NCBI GenBank assembly: GCA_020831485.1
Contig: JAFIGG010000001.1
Location: 144,414-208,413, forward strand
Direction: 5' to 3'
DNA length: 64,000 nucleotides
From: Opitutales bacterium
Lineage (GTDB): Bacteria > Verrucomicrobiota > Verrucomicrobiia > Opitutales > Oceanipulchritudinaceae
The translations under genes and the position numbers were made by a program. The stretch's first letter is position 1. The number at the start of each line of letters is the position of its first letter. Under the pieces are notes generated by a model, which had not been told where the DNA came from, did not search any database, and was given only the letters and a program-made list of their open reading frames with translations. Below, one piece after another: positions 8,289 to 17,401 of this stretch.

Positions 8289-9275
8289 ATGCAACATCGA
8301 TCCCTCAGTCTCGGACTGGAAACCGAGGCCCTTTCTTCGGAACAATGGCGTCAAGTCTCTGTACTGGCGAAGCAACTCAGGCTGAGCCTGAAGCACTTTG
8401 CAACGGCAGCAGAACGCGACGCTGCCGACCTGAGCGATGCTGAAATCATCATCGGTTCATTCCCTCCAAAAGCCCTGCTCAAAGCGCACAAGCTGAAATG
8501 GCTTCAACAGATAAGCAGTGGCATCGACTGGTTACTCGATCAGCCTGAATTGCGGAACCGAGCCTTTGTCCTTACCAACGGTTCCGATGCCAACTGCGTC
8601 CCCCTCGCGGAGCATGCGATGATGGGCTGGTTGGCATGGGCGCGACACTTTCCTCAGGCGATGGAAGCCCAACACAAAAGGGAATGGAGTCCCCCGCCCC
8701 GGAAAGAAGAGGTCTTCGAAATTGCCAACAGCACCCTCCTGATTGCCGGGATGGGATCCATTGGAAAGCATCTGGCAAGCATCGCTAAAGGCTTTGGCGC
8801 CAGAACCCTGGCCTTGCGCAATCGACCTGGAGGCAAACACAAACCCGATGCGATCGATGAAGTCTACCCTTCCAGCAACCTGCTGCAAATCCTGCCCGAA
8901 GCCGATGCAATCGTGAACACATTGCCCTATACCCCGGACACGCATCATTTGTTCGACCGCAAAGCCTTTGAGTCGATGAAACCTTCGGCGATCTTTATCA
9001 ATGTCGGCCGCGGCAAAACCGTCAATGAGACCGATCTGGCAGAGGCACTCAACAGCAAGCAGATTTACGCCGCCTGCCTCGACGTTTTCCAACAGGAACC
9101 GCTACCGCCCGAATCACTCCTCCGCAGCTGCAGAAACCTCCTGATCACAAGTCACTACGCATGGTACACACCCCATTTCAAAACACGCATTGCCGAATTG
9201 ATCGTCGACAACCTCAGCCGTTACGCCAATGGCCGGGAACTGCGAAACGTTGTTGATAAACATAAATGTTATTGA
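8289..9275 (+). CDS. D-isomer-specific 2-hydroxyacid dehydrogenase
   Basis: NAD(P)-dependent reductase or dehydrogenase of 328 residues. It has the Rossmann glycine motif GMGSIGKHLA, the catalytic Arg in NVGRGKTVNETDL, and DVFQQEPLP with the acid residue typical of the family. The final histidine appears in SHYAWYTP. The family interconverts 2-hydroxy and 2-oxo acids; the substrate here is not readable, but the divergent neighbour fucD suggests a role in sugar-acid metabolism. The ATG at 8289 is chosen because an upstream in-frame ATG at 8199 would overlap fucD. A strong hairpin follows the stop. Confidence 0.88.
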   Translation: MQHRSLSLGLETEALSSEQWRQVSVLAKQLRLSLKHFATAAERDAADLSDAEIIIGSFPPKALLKAHKLKWLQQISSGIDWLLDQPELRNRAFVLTNGSDANCVPLAEHAMMGWLAWARHFPQAMEAQHKREWSPPPRKEEVFEIANSTLLIAGMGSIGKHLASIAKGFGARTLALRNRPGGKHKPDAIDEVYPSSNLLQILPEADAIVNTLPYTPDTHHLFDRKAFESMKPSAIFINVGRGKTVNETDLAEALNSKQIYAACLDVFQQEPLPPESLLRSCRNLLITSHYAWYTPHFKTRIAELIVDNLSRYANGRELRNVVDKHKCY

Positions 9276-9303
9276 TCGCGGGTCTTGCCGTTAAACAAAA
9301 AAA

Positions 9304-9327
9304 AGCCGGAGGGAAACCCCTCCGGCT
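9304..9327. terminator. Hairpin terminator between convergent genes
   Basis: AGCCGGAGGG / CCCTCCGGCT stem with a short AAAC-type loop, in the gap between a plus-strand dehydrogenase and a minus-strand TonB receptor. An A-run precedes it (9297-9304), which reads as a T-run for minus-strand transcripts, so it mainly ends the receptor message. Confidence 0.75.
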
Positions 9328-9373
9328 GAACAATCGCTTAACTTTATCCTATGACTCCAAACAACCAGACATA

Positions 9374-11794
9374 TCAGTAGCTAAACGTAACAGAAAGCAA
9401 TGCAGAGAATGGCATCATAGGCGCACCACCGTTCGACTCCCAATCCGTGTTGAGAGCATTCTGTATCGACAGGTTAATGCTTGTATCAACATTCCGAACC
9501 CAATCCACCTTATACCCAATCAAGGCGTCGACAACAAACTGGCTGTCTACGTCTGTTTGGAACAGGGGGTTCGCATGGGCAACGATTGAAGAAGTCTGAT
9601 AGCGAAAACCAGCGCCCAAACTCAAATTCTCCAGAGCACCTTCGCCAAACGTGTATTTATTCCAAAAGTTAGCTATAAATTTTGGAGTCCTTCCCAACCT
9701 CCGATCGAGCAAAATCTCTAGATCTCGGCCTGTGAATGCTGGGTTTTCATTGACCCCCGATTTCCACATGTATGAACCGGAAAAGACTGCTTGATACCGT
9801 TGATCTCGTGTCGTCCACATGAATTCGAGCTCCATGCCCTCGGTCTCTTCCGCACCACTGATATCATAAAGAATAACATTTGTCGTGGGATCTCCGTCGT
9901 TATTGCGTGGGTCGTCCTGAGTCCTCTGCGTATTCTGATTCCGGATATTGGAACGCTGAACGTTGTAGAATGTGAGGGTCCCTGAAAGCTGTCCGTCCAT
10001 CCAATTCGCCTTAATGCCGACATCCACCGAGGATCCCTGTTCGTCCGGCATGTTGTCTACGAAATTATCACTGGGTAGAATTTGAGCGTTACCTCCTGCG
10101 AGGAATACATTCGGCCCATTCGATTGCCACGCCTCACTGGTTCCAGCAAAGAAGCTGAAACCGGGTATGAATTCATAGTTAAAGCCGAGTGAGTGACTGG
10201 TTCCCGTTCGCCGACGGTGGGGCTGTTCGTAGCGAATGCCTGCCATTACCCGCAAACGGTCTTCAAACATGTGCCCCGAATACTGGGCAAAATAGGCATT
10301 GGTCCAATTCGGCGTACCGACTGACTTTGGCTGATGCCCTACCCGGGCAGTCCGAAAATCAAACTGTTCATAACGCAATGGATCGAACTCAGCAAACAGT
10401 GTATTCGCGTCCACCACAGTTCCGTCTTCCAGAGTTTGCTCGGGAATGCGGGAATTATCAATGCCCTCAGAAGCTTGACGGAAACGGCTTGCCGTCCGCT
10501 GATAGCCGACCAGAAAACGACTCCTCAAAAAGTTCGTTTCATGCTCATACAAGCCATCCACGAAGTGCACGTTTGTCTTTTGATTGCGGACGAGCCACAA
10601 AGCCCTCAACGTGTGTGTCCCCTGACCATGCCAGCTGGTCGCAGGGAAATGCTCATCGGTGTTCATGTCCTGCAGGAAGAAGCGATACCGCAACGTTACG
10701 CCATCAAAAGGAACAAGATCGATAAAAGTATTAAAGAGGTGCTGATTATACTTCGCAGTGCTCCCAGGTCCGCTGGGGTTGTAATTCCGGGCATTGCCCG
10801 GGACCAGATGGTCCGGAATAACGCCTGAGGTGCCGCGGAACGGGAGCTCCCCGGTAGCGGCCAAGATGTCCTCTTGCCAGACTGGACCAATATCGAGTCG
10901 CCAGCGATCCTGAACGAACTCAATGGCATCATCGCGATTGGCTATGCCTTCCTCGGCCATGAAGTAATCCACCACAGCATCCGGTGGATTCTGAAAGTCC
11001 TCCAGTCGCTGCGGATTCAAAGTCGAGCCTCTGTTCGCCCTTTGATGTGAATTATACCACTGATAACTCGTGGTGATACGAAACCTATGACCCGGACTCC
11101 AACTGAGGCTCGGTGCGACCACAACCTTGTCTTCGAAGGCAAAGTCCGAGAACTCTTTACGGTCGACCCGCGAAAAGACAAGACGATGAGCCAGCGTGCC
11201 GCCCGCTACTTCACTTGTGCCCTGAGTATCGATGTAACCCCTCTTATCGTCGTATGAACCATAAGACAAGCGAACGCGCGTAGCGTCCATAAACTGTGGT
11301 CTCTTGGAAACGATATTAACGATCCCCCCCGGACGCGTTTGCCCGAAGAAGGTTCCCGTTGGCCCCTTAATGATCTCTACCCGTTCGGCATTGTCCATCG
11401 GGAGACCAAATGCGATGGTCACTCCATCCTGAATGGTAAAAGCCGGAAAACCTCTAATGATCGTTTCGTTGGTACCAGGGAAGAATTGCTCGCTCCCCTG
11501 CGCACCGGCAGTGTAGCGAACGATCTCGTCTTTTGTGTTCAGGTTCAAATCGTTGCGAAAATCCTCGGTAATGACCGAAATCATAACCGGAACGTCGTAG
11601 ATCGCAGCCCCGATTCTCGTAGCTGTAATCGTGTTTGTGGCTCGATAGCCAACATCCTGACGGGCAGAAACCTCAAACGGATTGAGGTCAACAATATCCC
11701 TGGGATCCAAGTCCGCATCCTGCGCACTCGCAATAGGTGTAACAATTAAAAACACCCAAGCAACATGCAGCCAGGCTTTTATGTGTTTTTTCAT
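9374..11794 (-). CDS. TonB-dependent outer-membrane receptor, siderophore type
   Basis: Outer-membrane active transporter of 806 residues. Residues 1-24 are a signal peptide ending IASAQ. The plug domain follows (about 35-165), with LNPFEVSA, ATRIGAAIYDVPVMISVIT and VEIIKGPTGTFFGQTRPGG, the last close to the siderophore-receptor signature. The rest is a 22-strand-type barrel rich in alternating aromatic residues and ending in VTFSY, the usual C-terminal aromatic. Family members import iron chelates, but in Verrucomicrobiota related receptors may take up other ligands. It is transcribed alone from the 11795-12189 interval. Confidence 0.92.
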   Translation of the reverse strand: MKKHIKAWLHVAWVFLIVTPIASAQDADLDPRDIVDLNPFEVSARQDVGYRATNTITATRIGAAIYDVPVMISVITEDFRNDLNLNTKDEIVRYTAGAQGSEQFFPGTNETIIRGFPAFTIQDGVTIAFGLPMDNAERVEIIKGPTGTFFGQTRPGGIVNIVSKRPQFMDATRVRLSYGSYDDKRGYIDTQGTSEVAGGTLAHRLVFSRVDRKEFSDFAFEDKVVVAPSLSWSPGHRFRITTSYQWYNSHQRANRGSTLNPQRLEDFQNPPDAVVDYFMAEEGIANRDDAIEFVQDRWRLDIGPVWQEDILAATGELPFRGTSGVIPDHLVPGNARNYNPSGPGSTAKYNQHLFNTFIDLVPFDGVTLRYRFFLQDMNTDEHFPATSWHGQGTHTLRALWLVRNQKTNVHFVDGLYEHETNFLRSRFLVGYQRTASRFRQASEGIDNSRIPEQTLEDGTVVDANTLFAEFDPLRYEQFDFRTARVGHQPKSVGTPNWTNAYFAQYSGHMFEDRLRVMAGIRYEQPHRRRTGTSHSLGFNYEFIPGFSFFAGTSEAWQSNGPNVFLAGGNAQILPSDNFVDNMPDEQGSSVDVGIKANWMDGQLSGTLTFYNVQRSNIRNQNTQRTQDDPRNNDGDPTTNVILYDISGAEETEGMELEFMWTTRDQRYQAVFSGSYMWKSGVNENPAFTGRDLEILLDRRLGRTPKFIANFWNKYTFGEGALENLSLGAGFRYQTSSIVAHANPLFQTDVDSQFVVDALIGYKVDWVRNVDTSINLSIQNALNTDWESNGGAPMMPFSALLSVTFSY

Positions 11795-12189
11795 AATAAT
11801 GAGTAGTTCGTATTTTAGTTAAGTCGGTCTGAGAAGGAATTTCTTACCATAAGGCAACCTTCTTGCAGACATAAGAAAAGGTTGGGAAATACAGGTCAAC
11901 AAAAAAAAACACTTTTCAACAAAAAGAAACTTGTACCTGCATTCACTTCACTGCCTGCAGACGCTTTGACCTTTTTAAAAAGCAAACAAGCGGCACCCTC
12001 CCCTTCAAAGACCCTCAAAAATCGCCACCACCCGCGCCGCTCAGGCCGCATAAAAACTGATCCCTTCACCATACCGACCTCATTAAACCCTACCCAACGC
12101 CAGGCAAACCACCAAACAATCCAACCGTCCACACCAAAAATACTCAAATAAAACACTAATAAACTATTTAGCAGGTTCAAGGAACCCCC
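11795..12189. other. Leader region of the TonB receptor gene
   Basis: No convincing gene. A minus-strand open frame at 11896-12180 has a biased, unrecognisable composition and I reject it. The left part probably holds the receptor promoter; the right part is AT-rich DNA behind the aminotransferase stop. Confidence 0.6.
11871..11899 (-). promoter_or_regulatory. Candidate promoter of the TonB receptor gene
   Basis: On the minus strand TTGACC (11899-11894) and TCTTAT (11876-11871) are separated by 17 bases, about 75 bases before the start codon. The -10 match is only moderate. Confidence 0.35.
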
Positions 12190-13500
12190 TCAACCCTCAA
12201 ACAAACCCAGACCGGAACAAGCCTTAACGATACCGTTCTCAATATCAATAAAGTCTGCCTCCGAATACAGCGGCCCAACAGCAATAGCCACCATCGCAGA
12301 AAGGATTCCATCCGTCTCCGGACAGTCCGCCGGACTGTAGCGAACGGCCTCGCCTGGCTGCCCTTTCGCAAATGGAGGCATGGCTGGATGCGGCATGCGG
12401 CGCTGCTTTACGTAGTCCAGATGCAGCAGATTGACCATACCCGAGGACGGCCCCACCCGTAATCCTTCAGCATTATACGCCTGCGAGAACAAGCGAGCCT
12501 TCTCGCCCGATCCAAAATCAATGAACATTGTTATCCCCAGATCGCCCGCCAGGTCATAACTTTGACGAAAGGAAATCCCAGGCAATCGCTGTTCGAGGTT
12601 TGACCGTAGACGATGCCACCATTTACGGCATTTACTGATCATCCCATCAAGTTTAGCGAACTGTGCGATACCCATCGCTGCGGTGACCTCACTGATGCGG
12701 AACTGCAGACCAGAGAAACCGCCACTGGAATCGGCCACAATTCCGAGCTCTGAAGGCAATTGCGCAGCGAACACCTCCCGAAGAATTCCAAGGTCGTGAA
12801 AACGCACGGCCCGCTCAAAGATACGGGCGTCTTTGCACAACAGAAAACCGCCCTCACCCGTCGAAAGGATCTTATTCCCCTGCATGCTGAACACACCGAT
12901 ATCCCCCACAGTTCCCAACTTACGCCCATTCAAACTTCCGCCCATTGCCTGGGCCACATCCTCAACAAGTGCAATGCCCCCGGGGTCAAGCAGGCCCTTG
13001 ATCGCTTCGAGATTCGCCGCGCTTCCCTGATAATGGACCACTAGAACCGCCTTGGTTTTTGAGTTCAGCTTTTCCCGCAAGTGGTCCGCGTCGAGATTCA
13101 TACTCCGATCAATCTCACAGAAAACCGGCGTTGCACCTGCCAGCACAATTGAATTGTAACAGGAAAACCAACTGAAGGCCGGCAGGACAACTTCATCCCC
13201 AGGACCAATTCCCAGAGCCGCCCACGCGCACTGCAGCGCCGCAGAACATGAGGTCAGACCCAAGGCATAAGGCACCTCGAAATACGACCTCAACAATGCC
13301 TCAAAATCATCCGCAAAGTGCGACTTACCCAAGCCGTAATGCCTGAACAGATTGCGGTTTTCGACAACCTTACACAACGCCTCCAGCTCATCCGCACCCA
13401 CCGAAGACGCTCCCAGCAAGGCACTCGGCAACGGCTCGGCTCTGATAGCAGCTCCACCATGAAGCGCCAACTTTGGGGTAAATAATTCATGCCTGTCCAT
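12190..13500 (-). CDS. DegT/DnrJ/EryC1/StrS-family aminotransferase
   Basis: PLP-dependent enzyme of 436 residues. The Schiff-base lysine is K210 in MQGNKILSTGEGG, and the PLP-binding elements include TSCSAALQCAW at 84-94, PAFSWFS at 107-113 and VEDVAQAMGG. Family members transaminate keto-sugars or act on cyclitols (sugar nucleotides, aminoglycosides). No glycosyltransferase or sugar-nucleotide gene lies nearby, so the substrate may be a free sugar or inositol derivative instead; this is inference. It follows a GntR/LacI hybrid regulator on the same strand by 58 bases and is probably in its operon. Confidence 0.88.
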   Translation of the reverse strand: MDRHELFTPKLALHGGAAIRAEPLPSALLGASSVGADELEALCKVVENRNLFRHYGLGKSHFADDFEALLRSYFEVPYALGLTSCSAALQCAWAALGIGPGDEVVLPAFSWFSCYNSIVLAGATPVFCEIDRSMNLDADHLREKLNSKTKAVLVVHYQGSAANLEAIKGLLDPGGIALVEDVAQAMGGSLNGRKLGTVGDIGVFSMQGNKILSTGEGGFLLCKDARIFERAVRFHDLGILREVFAAQLPSELGIVADSSGGFSGLQFRISEVTAAMGIAQFAKLDGMISKCRKWWHRLRSNLEQRLPGISFRQSYDLAGDLGITMFIDFGSGEKARLFSQAYNAEGLRVGPSSGMVNLLHLDYVKQRRMPHPAMPPFAKGQPGEAVRYSPADCPETDGILSAMVAIAVGPLYSEADFIDIENGIVKACSGLGLFEG

Positions 13501-13558
13501 TATGGTGACAAACAGGAATCAGGCATTCCAACAAAAGACAACAAAATAAGAACAGTTA

Positions 13559-14707
13559 TCAACTCTTTTGTCCGGCCGCTGCCCTCATCGATGAGCCCAA
13601 CTCCAGATTGGGCACCAGCCGAGGCACCGAGTAAGGCTTTTCGTCGATAGCTGCCAAAAGCGTAAAGACCAGCTCCTGGCCCAGCTTATAGAGAGGAGGC
13701 GATACTTTGGACAGTCCGTCCCAGGGCGCGGGCAAGCTGGGTATCTCCACACCACTCAGAACATTGAAAACAACCGCAAGCGCATCAGGGACAATCTCCG
13801 GAGAAGTTTCCATGACTTCCTTCAGGTTATGAATTGCATAAGTATAAAGAACCAGCAGGCCCGTAACATCGGAATTCTCCCTAAAGTAAGCCCTGACCTT
13901 CTCCGTCTCTAACTCAGGCTCCGAACCGCTGAAGGAAACAATGGCCGACGAAGGAATTGCCAGTCCAAACATTTCCGCAGTTTCCCTCAAGGCTTCTATC
14001 CGAGCTTTGTAGTAGTCGTCCTTTTCGTCATGAATGAACAACCCCACCTTGCGGTGACCTCCAAATTTGAACGCCGAAAGCACCTGAGAACTGAAGGCAT
14101 ACTCATCGTCGCGAAGAACTGGAATATCCAGGTCCCCGATTCTTCGTATAGTGGTCACCACTTTACAGCCCAGTGCCTGAATACGCCGCACCAGCGCCAC
14201 ATCACGATTCCCTCTTGCATGCAACCAGACCACCCCATCCGGTTTTTTTTCCTCAATTATTTTATAAAGCTCTTCCTGCTTTTCCTTGCTGCGGCCAATA
14301 CCTTCCGGATAGCGCTCAAAAGAAATCGTGACATTCCGATCCTGAGCGGCGAACAGCATCCCTTCAATGATCTTCCCGGTAAACCAGTACTCATCATTCT
14401 TCACAAAATACGGAATCAGGACCAACAGCTCCCTGCGTCCGTTTTTCCTGAAACCCGCAGGCAGAGACTTAATGTAGTACCCGCTGCCGTGGCGCGCTTC
14501 CAACAAGCCTTCATCTTCAAGTATACCCAAGGCCTTGTGCACAGTGGAGAGGCTGTGTCCACTGCGTTTGACTAACTGCCGGATTGTTGGAAAACGCTGC
14601 CCAACCTCCATACCTCTTTCAGCCACATAGGTCTTTAATTCATTCGCGAAATCGCGGTAATGGGGTCCCGAGGCCTCTCCGAAATCCTGAATGTCTTTGT
14701 TCTGCAT
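13559..14707 (-). CDS. GntR-type DNA-binding / LacI-type sugar-sensing regulator
   Basis: Transcription regulator of 382 residues. Residues 15-85 are a winged helix of GntR type (YVAERGMEVGQRFPTIRQLV, then STVHKALGILEDEGLLEARH). Residues 92-375 are a periplasmic-binding-protein-like domain as in LacI (LLVLIPYFVKNDEYW, GVVWLHARG, GHRKVGLFIHDEKDDYY). This architecture is common for regulators of carbohydrate genes in Verrucomicrobiota. The downstream aminotransferase gene is its likely target, together with its own promoter. Confidence 0.88.
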   Translation of the reverse strand: MQNKDIQDFGEASGPHYRDFANELKTYVAERGMEVGQRFPTIRQLVKRSGHSLSTVHKALGILEDEGLLEARHGSGYYIKSLPAGFRKNGRRELLVLIPYFVKNDEYWFTGKIIEGMLFAAQDRNVTISFERYPEGIGRSKEKQEELYKIIEEKKPDGVVWLHARGNRDVALVRRIQALGCKVVTTIRRIGDLDIPVLRDDEYAFSSQVLSAFKFGGHRKVGLFIHDEKDDYYKARIEALRETAEMFGLAIPSSAIVSFSGSEPELETEKVRAYFRENSDVTGLLVLYTYAIHNLKEVMETSPEIVPDALAVVFNVLSGVEIPSLPAPWDGLSKVSPPLYKLGQELVFTLLAAIDEKPYSVPRLVPNLELGSSMRAAAGQKS

Positions 14708-14800
14708 TTATTAAAAGCTTACGGTTAGTAACTCTAAAAACTGTAATCAGTAAGAAACCTAATAGCAGAAAGTGTCAACGCTCCAGACAAACAAATTCAA

Positions 14801-14830
14801 ACAGTAAGACATCATTGTTTGTTTACTGTA
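14801..14830. promoter_or_regulatory. Candidate operator upstream of the GntR/LacI hybrid gene
   Basis: ACAGTAAG at 14801 and TTTACTGT at 14822-14829 form an imperfect inverted repeat about 95 bases before the regulator start. It would suit an autoregulatory dimer site; there is no direct evidence. Confidence 0.3.
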
Positions 14831-14857
14831 AAGCCTCGAAAGGCACTTCGTGGCTTT

Positions 14858-14878
14858 GGGCGGACGAGGCGTCCGCCC
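14858..14878. repeat. REP-like palindrome
   Basis: GGGCGGACG-AGG-CGTCCGCCC, a perfect nine-base stem with an AGG loop, just past the 3' end of the TolB-like gene. The palindrome at 22319-22337 has the same AGG loop and CG closing pair but a different stem, so both belong to one structural family. It may also act as a terminator. Confidence 0.75.
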
Positions 14879-14893
14879 TCCCTCCTTTTTCCC

Positions 14894-16096
14894 TCAGTAA
14901 ATAAAATGAGCCTGTTCGACGTTGCGGAGGTCGCTGGGGCTCAGGGGCACTGCGCGGCCGGTTTCGGTGTCGAGAATCATCAGGCGGCGGTTGCTGCGGG
15001 TACGCTCGGTGTAGATCAGGTGGCGGCCGTCGTTGAGCCACATGGGGTGCACGGCATCGCCGGGACTCTGGGAGATAAAGCGGCTTTCACCGGCTTCGAA
15101 AGAATAGAGCGCAATCTGGAAGGATCCACTGACAGCCGCCGTAAAGGCGATCAGGTCGGGATTGGCCTGATTCCAGTTGGGCTCGGAGCAGTTGCGGCTG
15201 ATGTTGGTGGGGAGGCGGCGCATGTTGCTGCCGCTGGCATCGATGGTGTAAATCTGTGGGCGACCGGCCAGGTCGGAGGTAAAGACGATGCGGCGGCCAT
15301 CCGGCGACCAGGAAGGGTCGGCCTCGAGGCTGGGCGTTTCCGTCAGGCGACGCAGGTCGCGGCCGTCCGGGTCGGAGACATACAGCTGAGAGTTGCCCGT
15401 TCCGCTCAGGATCATTGCCACGCGGCGACCGTCGGGGCTGAAGGTGGCGCCCGTATTGGTGCCCCGGTAGGCGGCGAAAACGGTGCGCCTGCCGGTTTCA
15501 ACGTCGACCTTGAAGATGTCCGGAAAACCGGTGCGGTGGTAACTGGTGTAAAGCAGGGTGCGGCCATCCGGAGACAGGTTGGGAAGCAGGCACTGGCGCT
15601 GATCGGAGGTTAGCTGGCGGACCTGCGTGAACAGGATGTCACTGCTGTAAATCTCTGAGTTGCCGCTGCGGTCGGAGACAAAGGCCAGACGGCCGCTGAA
15701 GAAACCGGGGATTCCCAAGGTTCTGCGGACGGCAAAATCACTGGCACGCGCAACCGCCTGGCGACGATTGGACGCCTCGAAGTTTTGCTGAAGCAGGTCC
15801 TGCCCGCCACTGCGAATGGTCAGGCGCACGGAACGCTCGCCGGTTGCATCGTAACGAAATTCGAAATCCGGGCGACCCGAGGCCGAAGTATCAATGCCAC
15901 CATGCAGCTGAAACAGCGCGGTCGCTGTTCGGCGGATGTCAGCATCGTCCGCGGTGATCTGGACAGTGCGGACCAATCCCTGGGTGGCCCCGACCACATC
16001 CGGCAGGCGGATACTGTCGCCCTGCCCTATCAGGGACACGGAGCAAAGAATGGAGCAAAAGAGGGAAAGAAAAACGGTTCGTGTGGCGTGCATCAT
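14894..16096 (-). CDS. TolB-like beta-propeller protein
   Basis: Exported protein of 400 residues with a signal peptide (about 1-24). The N-terminal half (30-140) resembles the TolB N-terminal domain. From about 150 there are WD40/PD40-type repeats: RLAFVSDRSGNSEIY, NLSPDGRTLLYTSYH, TFSPDGRRVAM, SWSPDGRRIVFTSD. In the Tol-Pal system TolB lies in the periplasm and helps outer-membrane constriction and colicin entry; no other tol gene is adjacent, so an independent propeller protein cannot be excluded. The divergent neighbour is mrp. Confidence 0.85.
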   Translation of the reverse strand: MMHATRTVFLSLFCSILCSVSLIGQGDSIRLPDVVGATQGLVRTVQITADDADIRRTATALFQLHGGIDTSASGRPDFEFRYDATGERSVRLTIRSGGQDLLQQNFEASNRRQAVARASDFAVRRTLGIPGFFSGRLAFVSDRSGNSEIYSSDILFTQVRQLTSDQRQCLLPNLSPDGRTLLYTSYHRTGFPDIFKVDVETGRRTVFAAYRGTNTGATFSPDGRRVAMILSGTGNSQLYVSDPDGRDLRRLTETPSLEADPSWSPDGRRIVFTSDLAGRPQIYTIDASGSNMRRLPTNISRNCSEPNWNQANPDLIAFTAAVSGSFQIALYSFEAGESRFISQSPGDAVHPMWLNDGRHLIYTERTRSNRRLMILDTETGRAVPLSPSDLRNVEQAHFIY

Positions 16097-16208
16097 TGAA
16101 TCTAAAGACTTCTCCGCATCACAAAGGTTCGATCAATCGGGCGCGATAAAAAAAATCAAGTTTGCGTAACCGGCCATTAGACTGCACTTTTCCCACAAAA
16201 TATAGCTT

Positions 16209-17285
16209 ATGGCGGACGAAAACAGCATCAAAGAAGCACTCAAATCGGTCAAGTATCCGGGGTTCAGCAGGGATATTGTATCCTTCGGCCTGGTTCAGGA
16301 GGTTGCAGTCGAAGGCAAAACAGCCCGGGTGAACCTGAGCCTGACAACCGGCAACCCGAAAATCCCGACCGAAATCAAACAGGCGGTGGAATCGACCCTT
16401 TCAGCCCTCGACGGCATCGAAGATGTCGAATGCAACATCGCGGTGCAGGCACCAAAGGGGGCGACCTCGGCCGCCAGCGGCCAGCAGAGCGCGGTCAAAC
16501 TGCCCGGCATTCGCCGCATTATCGCCGTCGCCAGTGGCAAAGGCGGTGTCGGCAAGTCAACCGTCGCCACCAACCTTGCCTGCGCCATCAGTCAGGAACT
16601 GAGCGAAAAAGGCAGCGACGGTAGAGTTGCCCTGCTGGACTGCGACATCTATGGCCCGTCGATCCCACAGATGATGGGCCTGCACGTGCGGCCGGAGATC
16701 GAAAATGAGAAGATCATCCCACCCGAGAATTTCGGCATCAAGGTTATGTCTATGGCGTTGTTGGTGGACGCCGATGCACCGGTTGTCTGGCGCGGCCCGA
16801 TGATCAACAATGCCATTTCGCAATTTGCCCAGCACGTCAACTGGGGCGAGATCGACACTCTGGTTGTGGACCTGCCGCCCGGAACCGGCGATGCCCAGCT
16901 GTCTCTGGTACAGACTTTCCCGGTGGATGCGGCTTTGATCGTCACGACCCCGCAAAAGGTAGCTGTGGACGTGACCCGTCGCGGTGCCCGCATGTTTGAA
17001 AAGGTGTCCGTTCCGATCATCGGTATCTGCGAAAACATGAGCTACCTGGAGGCCCCGGACGGCAGTCGCCAGCACATCTTTGGCGAAGGCGGCGGCCTCC
17101 TGACCTCGAAGGATTTGAATGCCCCACTGCTGGCACAGATTCCCCTAGACAGCGATGTCCGCGAAGGCGGCGACCGCGGCCTGCCGATCACGATATCCTA
17201 CCCGGACAGCACCGCAGCCAAGGCATTCCGCGAAATGGCCCGGTCTGTAATGGTGCGTTTGGAGAGCAACAACCCTATGGGTTAA
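16209..17285 (+). CDS. mrp: Mrp/NBP35-family P-loop ATPase, Fe-S cluster carrier
   Basis: Cytosolic ATPase of 358 residues. Residues 1-90 form the DUF59/MIP18-like domain often fused in bacterial Mrp; the deviant Walker A GKGGVGKST is near 114-122. Later conserved parts are DCDIYGPSIPQMMG, VDLPPGTGDAQLS and TPQKVAVDVTRRGARMF. The region after CENMSYL reads APDGSRQ, so the C-x-x-C that holds the bridging Fe-S cluster in many family members is absent. Mrp proteins carry Fe-S clusters to target enzymes; this one may differ in cluster binding. A bidirectional hairpin follows. Confidence 0.9.
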   Translation: MADENSIKEALKSVKYPGFSRDIVSFGLVQEVAVEGKTARVNLSLTTGNPKIPTEIKQAVESTLSALDGIEDVECNIAVQAPKGATSAASGQQSAVKLPGIRRIIAVASGKGGVGKSTVATNLACAISQELSEKGSDGRVALLDCDIYGPSIPQMMGLHVRPEIENEKIIPPENFGIKVMSMALLVDADAPVVWRGPMINNAISQFAQHVNWGEIDTLVVDLPPGTGDAQLSLVQTFPVDAALIVTTPQKVAVDVTRRGARMFEKVSVPIIGICENMSYLEAPDGSRQHIFGEGGGLLTSKDLNAPLLAQIPLDSDVREGGDRGLPITISYPDSTAAKAFREMARSVMVRLESNNPMG

Positions 17286-17345
17286 CGTAGCAAAACGATC
17301 CCACTTACCACACCCTGCGCAGCGGGGACCGCCGCGCCTACGACC

Positions 17346-17379
17346 AAAAAAGCCGAATCCAACTGGATTCGGCTTTTTT
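17346..17379. terminator. Bidirectional terminator
   Basis: AGCCGAATCCA / TGGATTCGGCT stem flanked by an A-run and a T-run, between mrp (plus) and rpmG (minus). Both strands show a typical intrinsic terminator. Confidence 0.92.
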
Positions 17380-17401
17380 ATAAATTCTATCTCTGCTTTG
17401 C

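Noticed and set aside
11896..12180. Minus-strand frame of 94 residues between the TonB receptor and aminotransferase genes
   Set aside because: Composition is dominated by Trp, Gly and Val runs, there is no family resemblance, and it lies in the expected promoter region of the receptor.
14819..15613. Plus-strand frame of 264 residues
   Set aside because: It is the antisense of the TolB-like propeller gene, whose repeats and signal peptide are clear on the minus strand.
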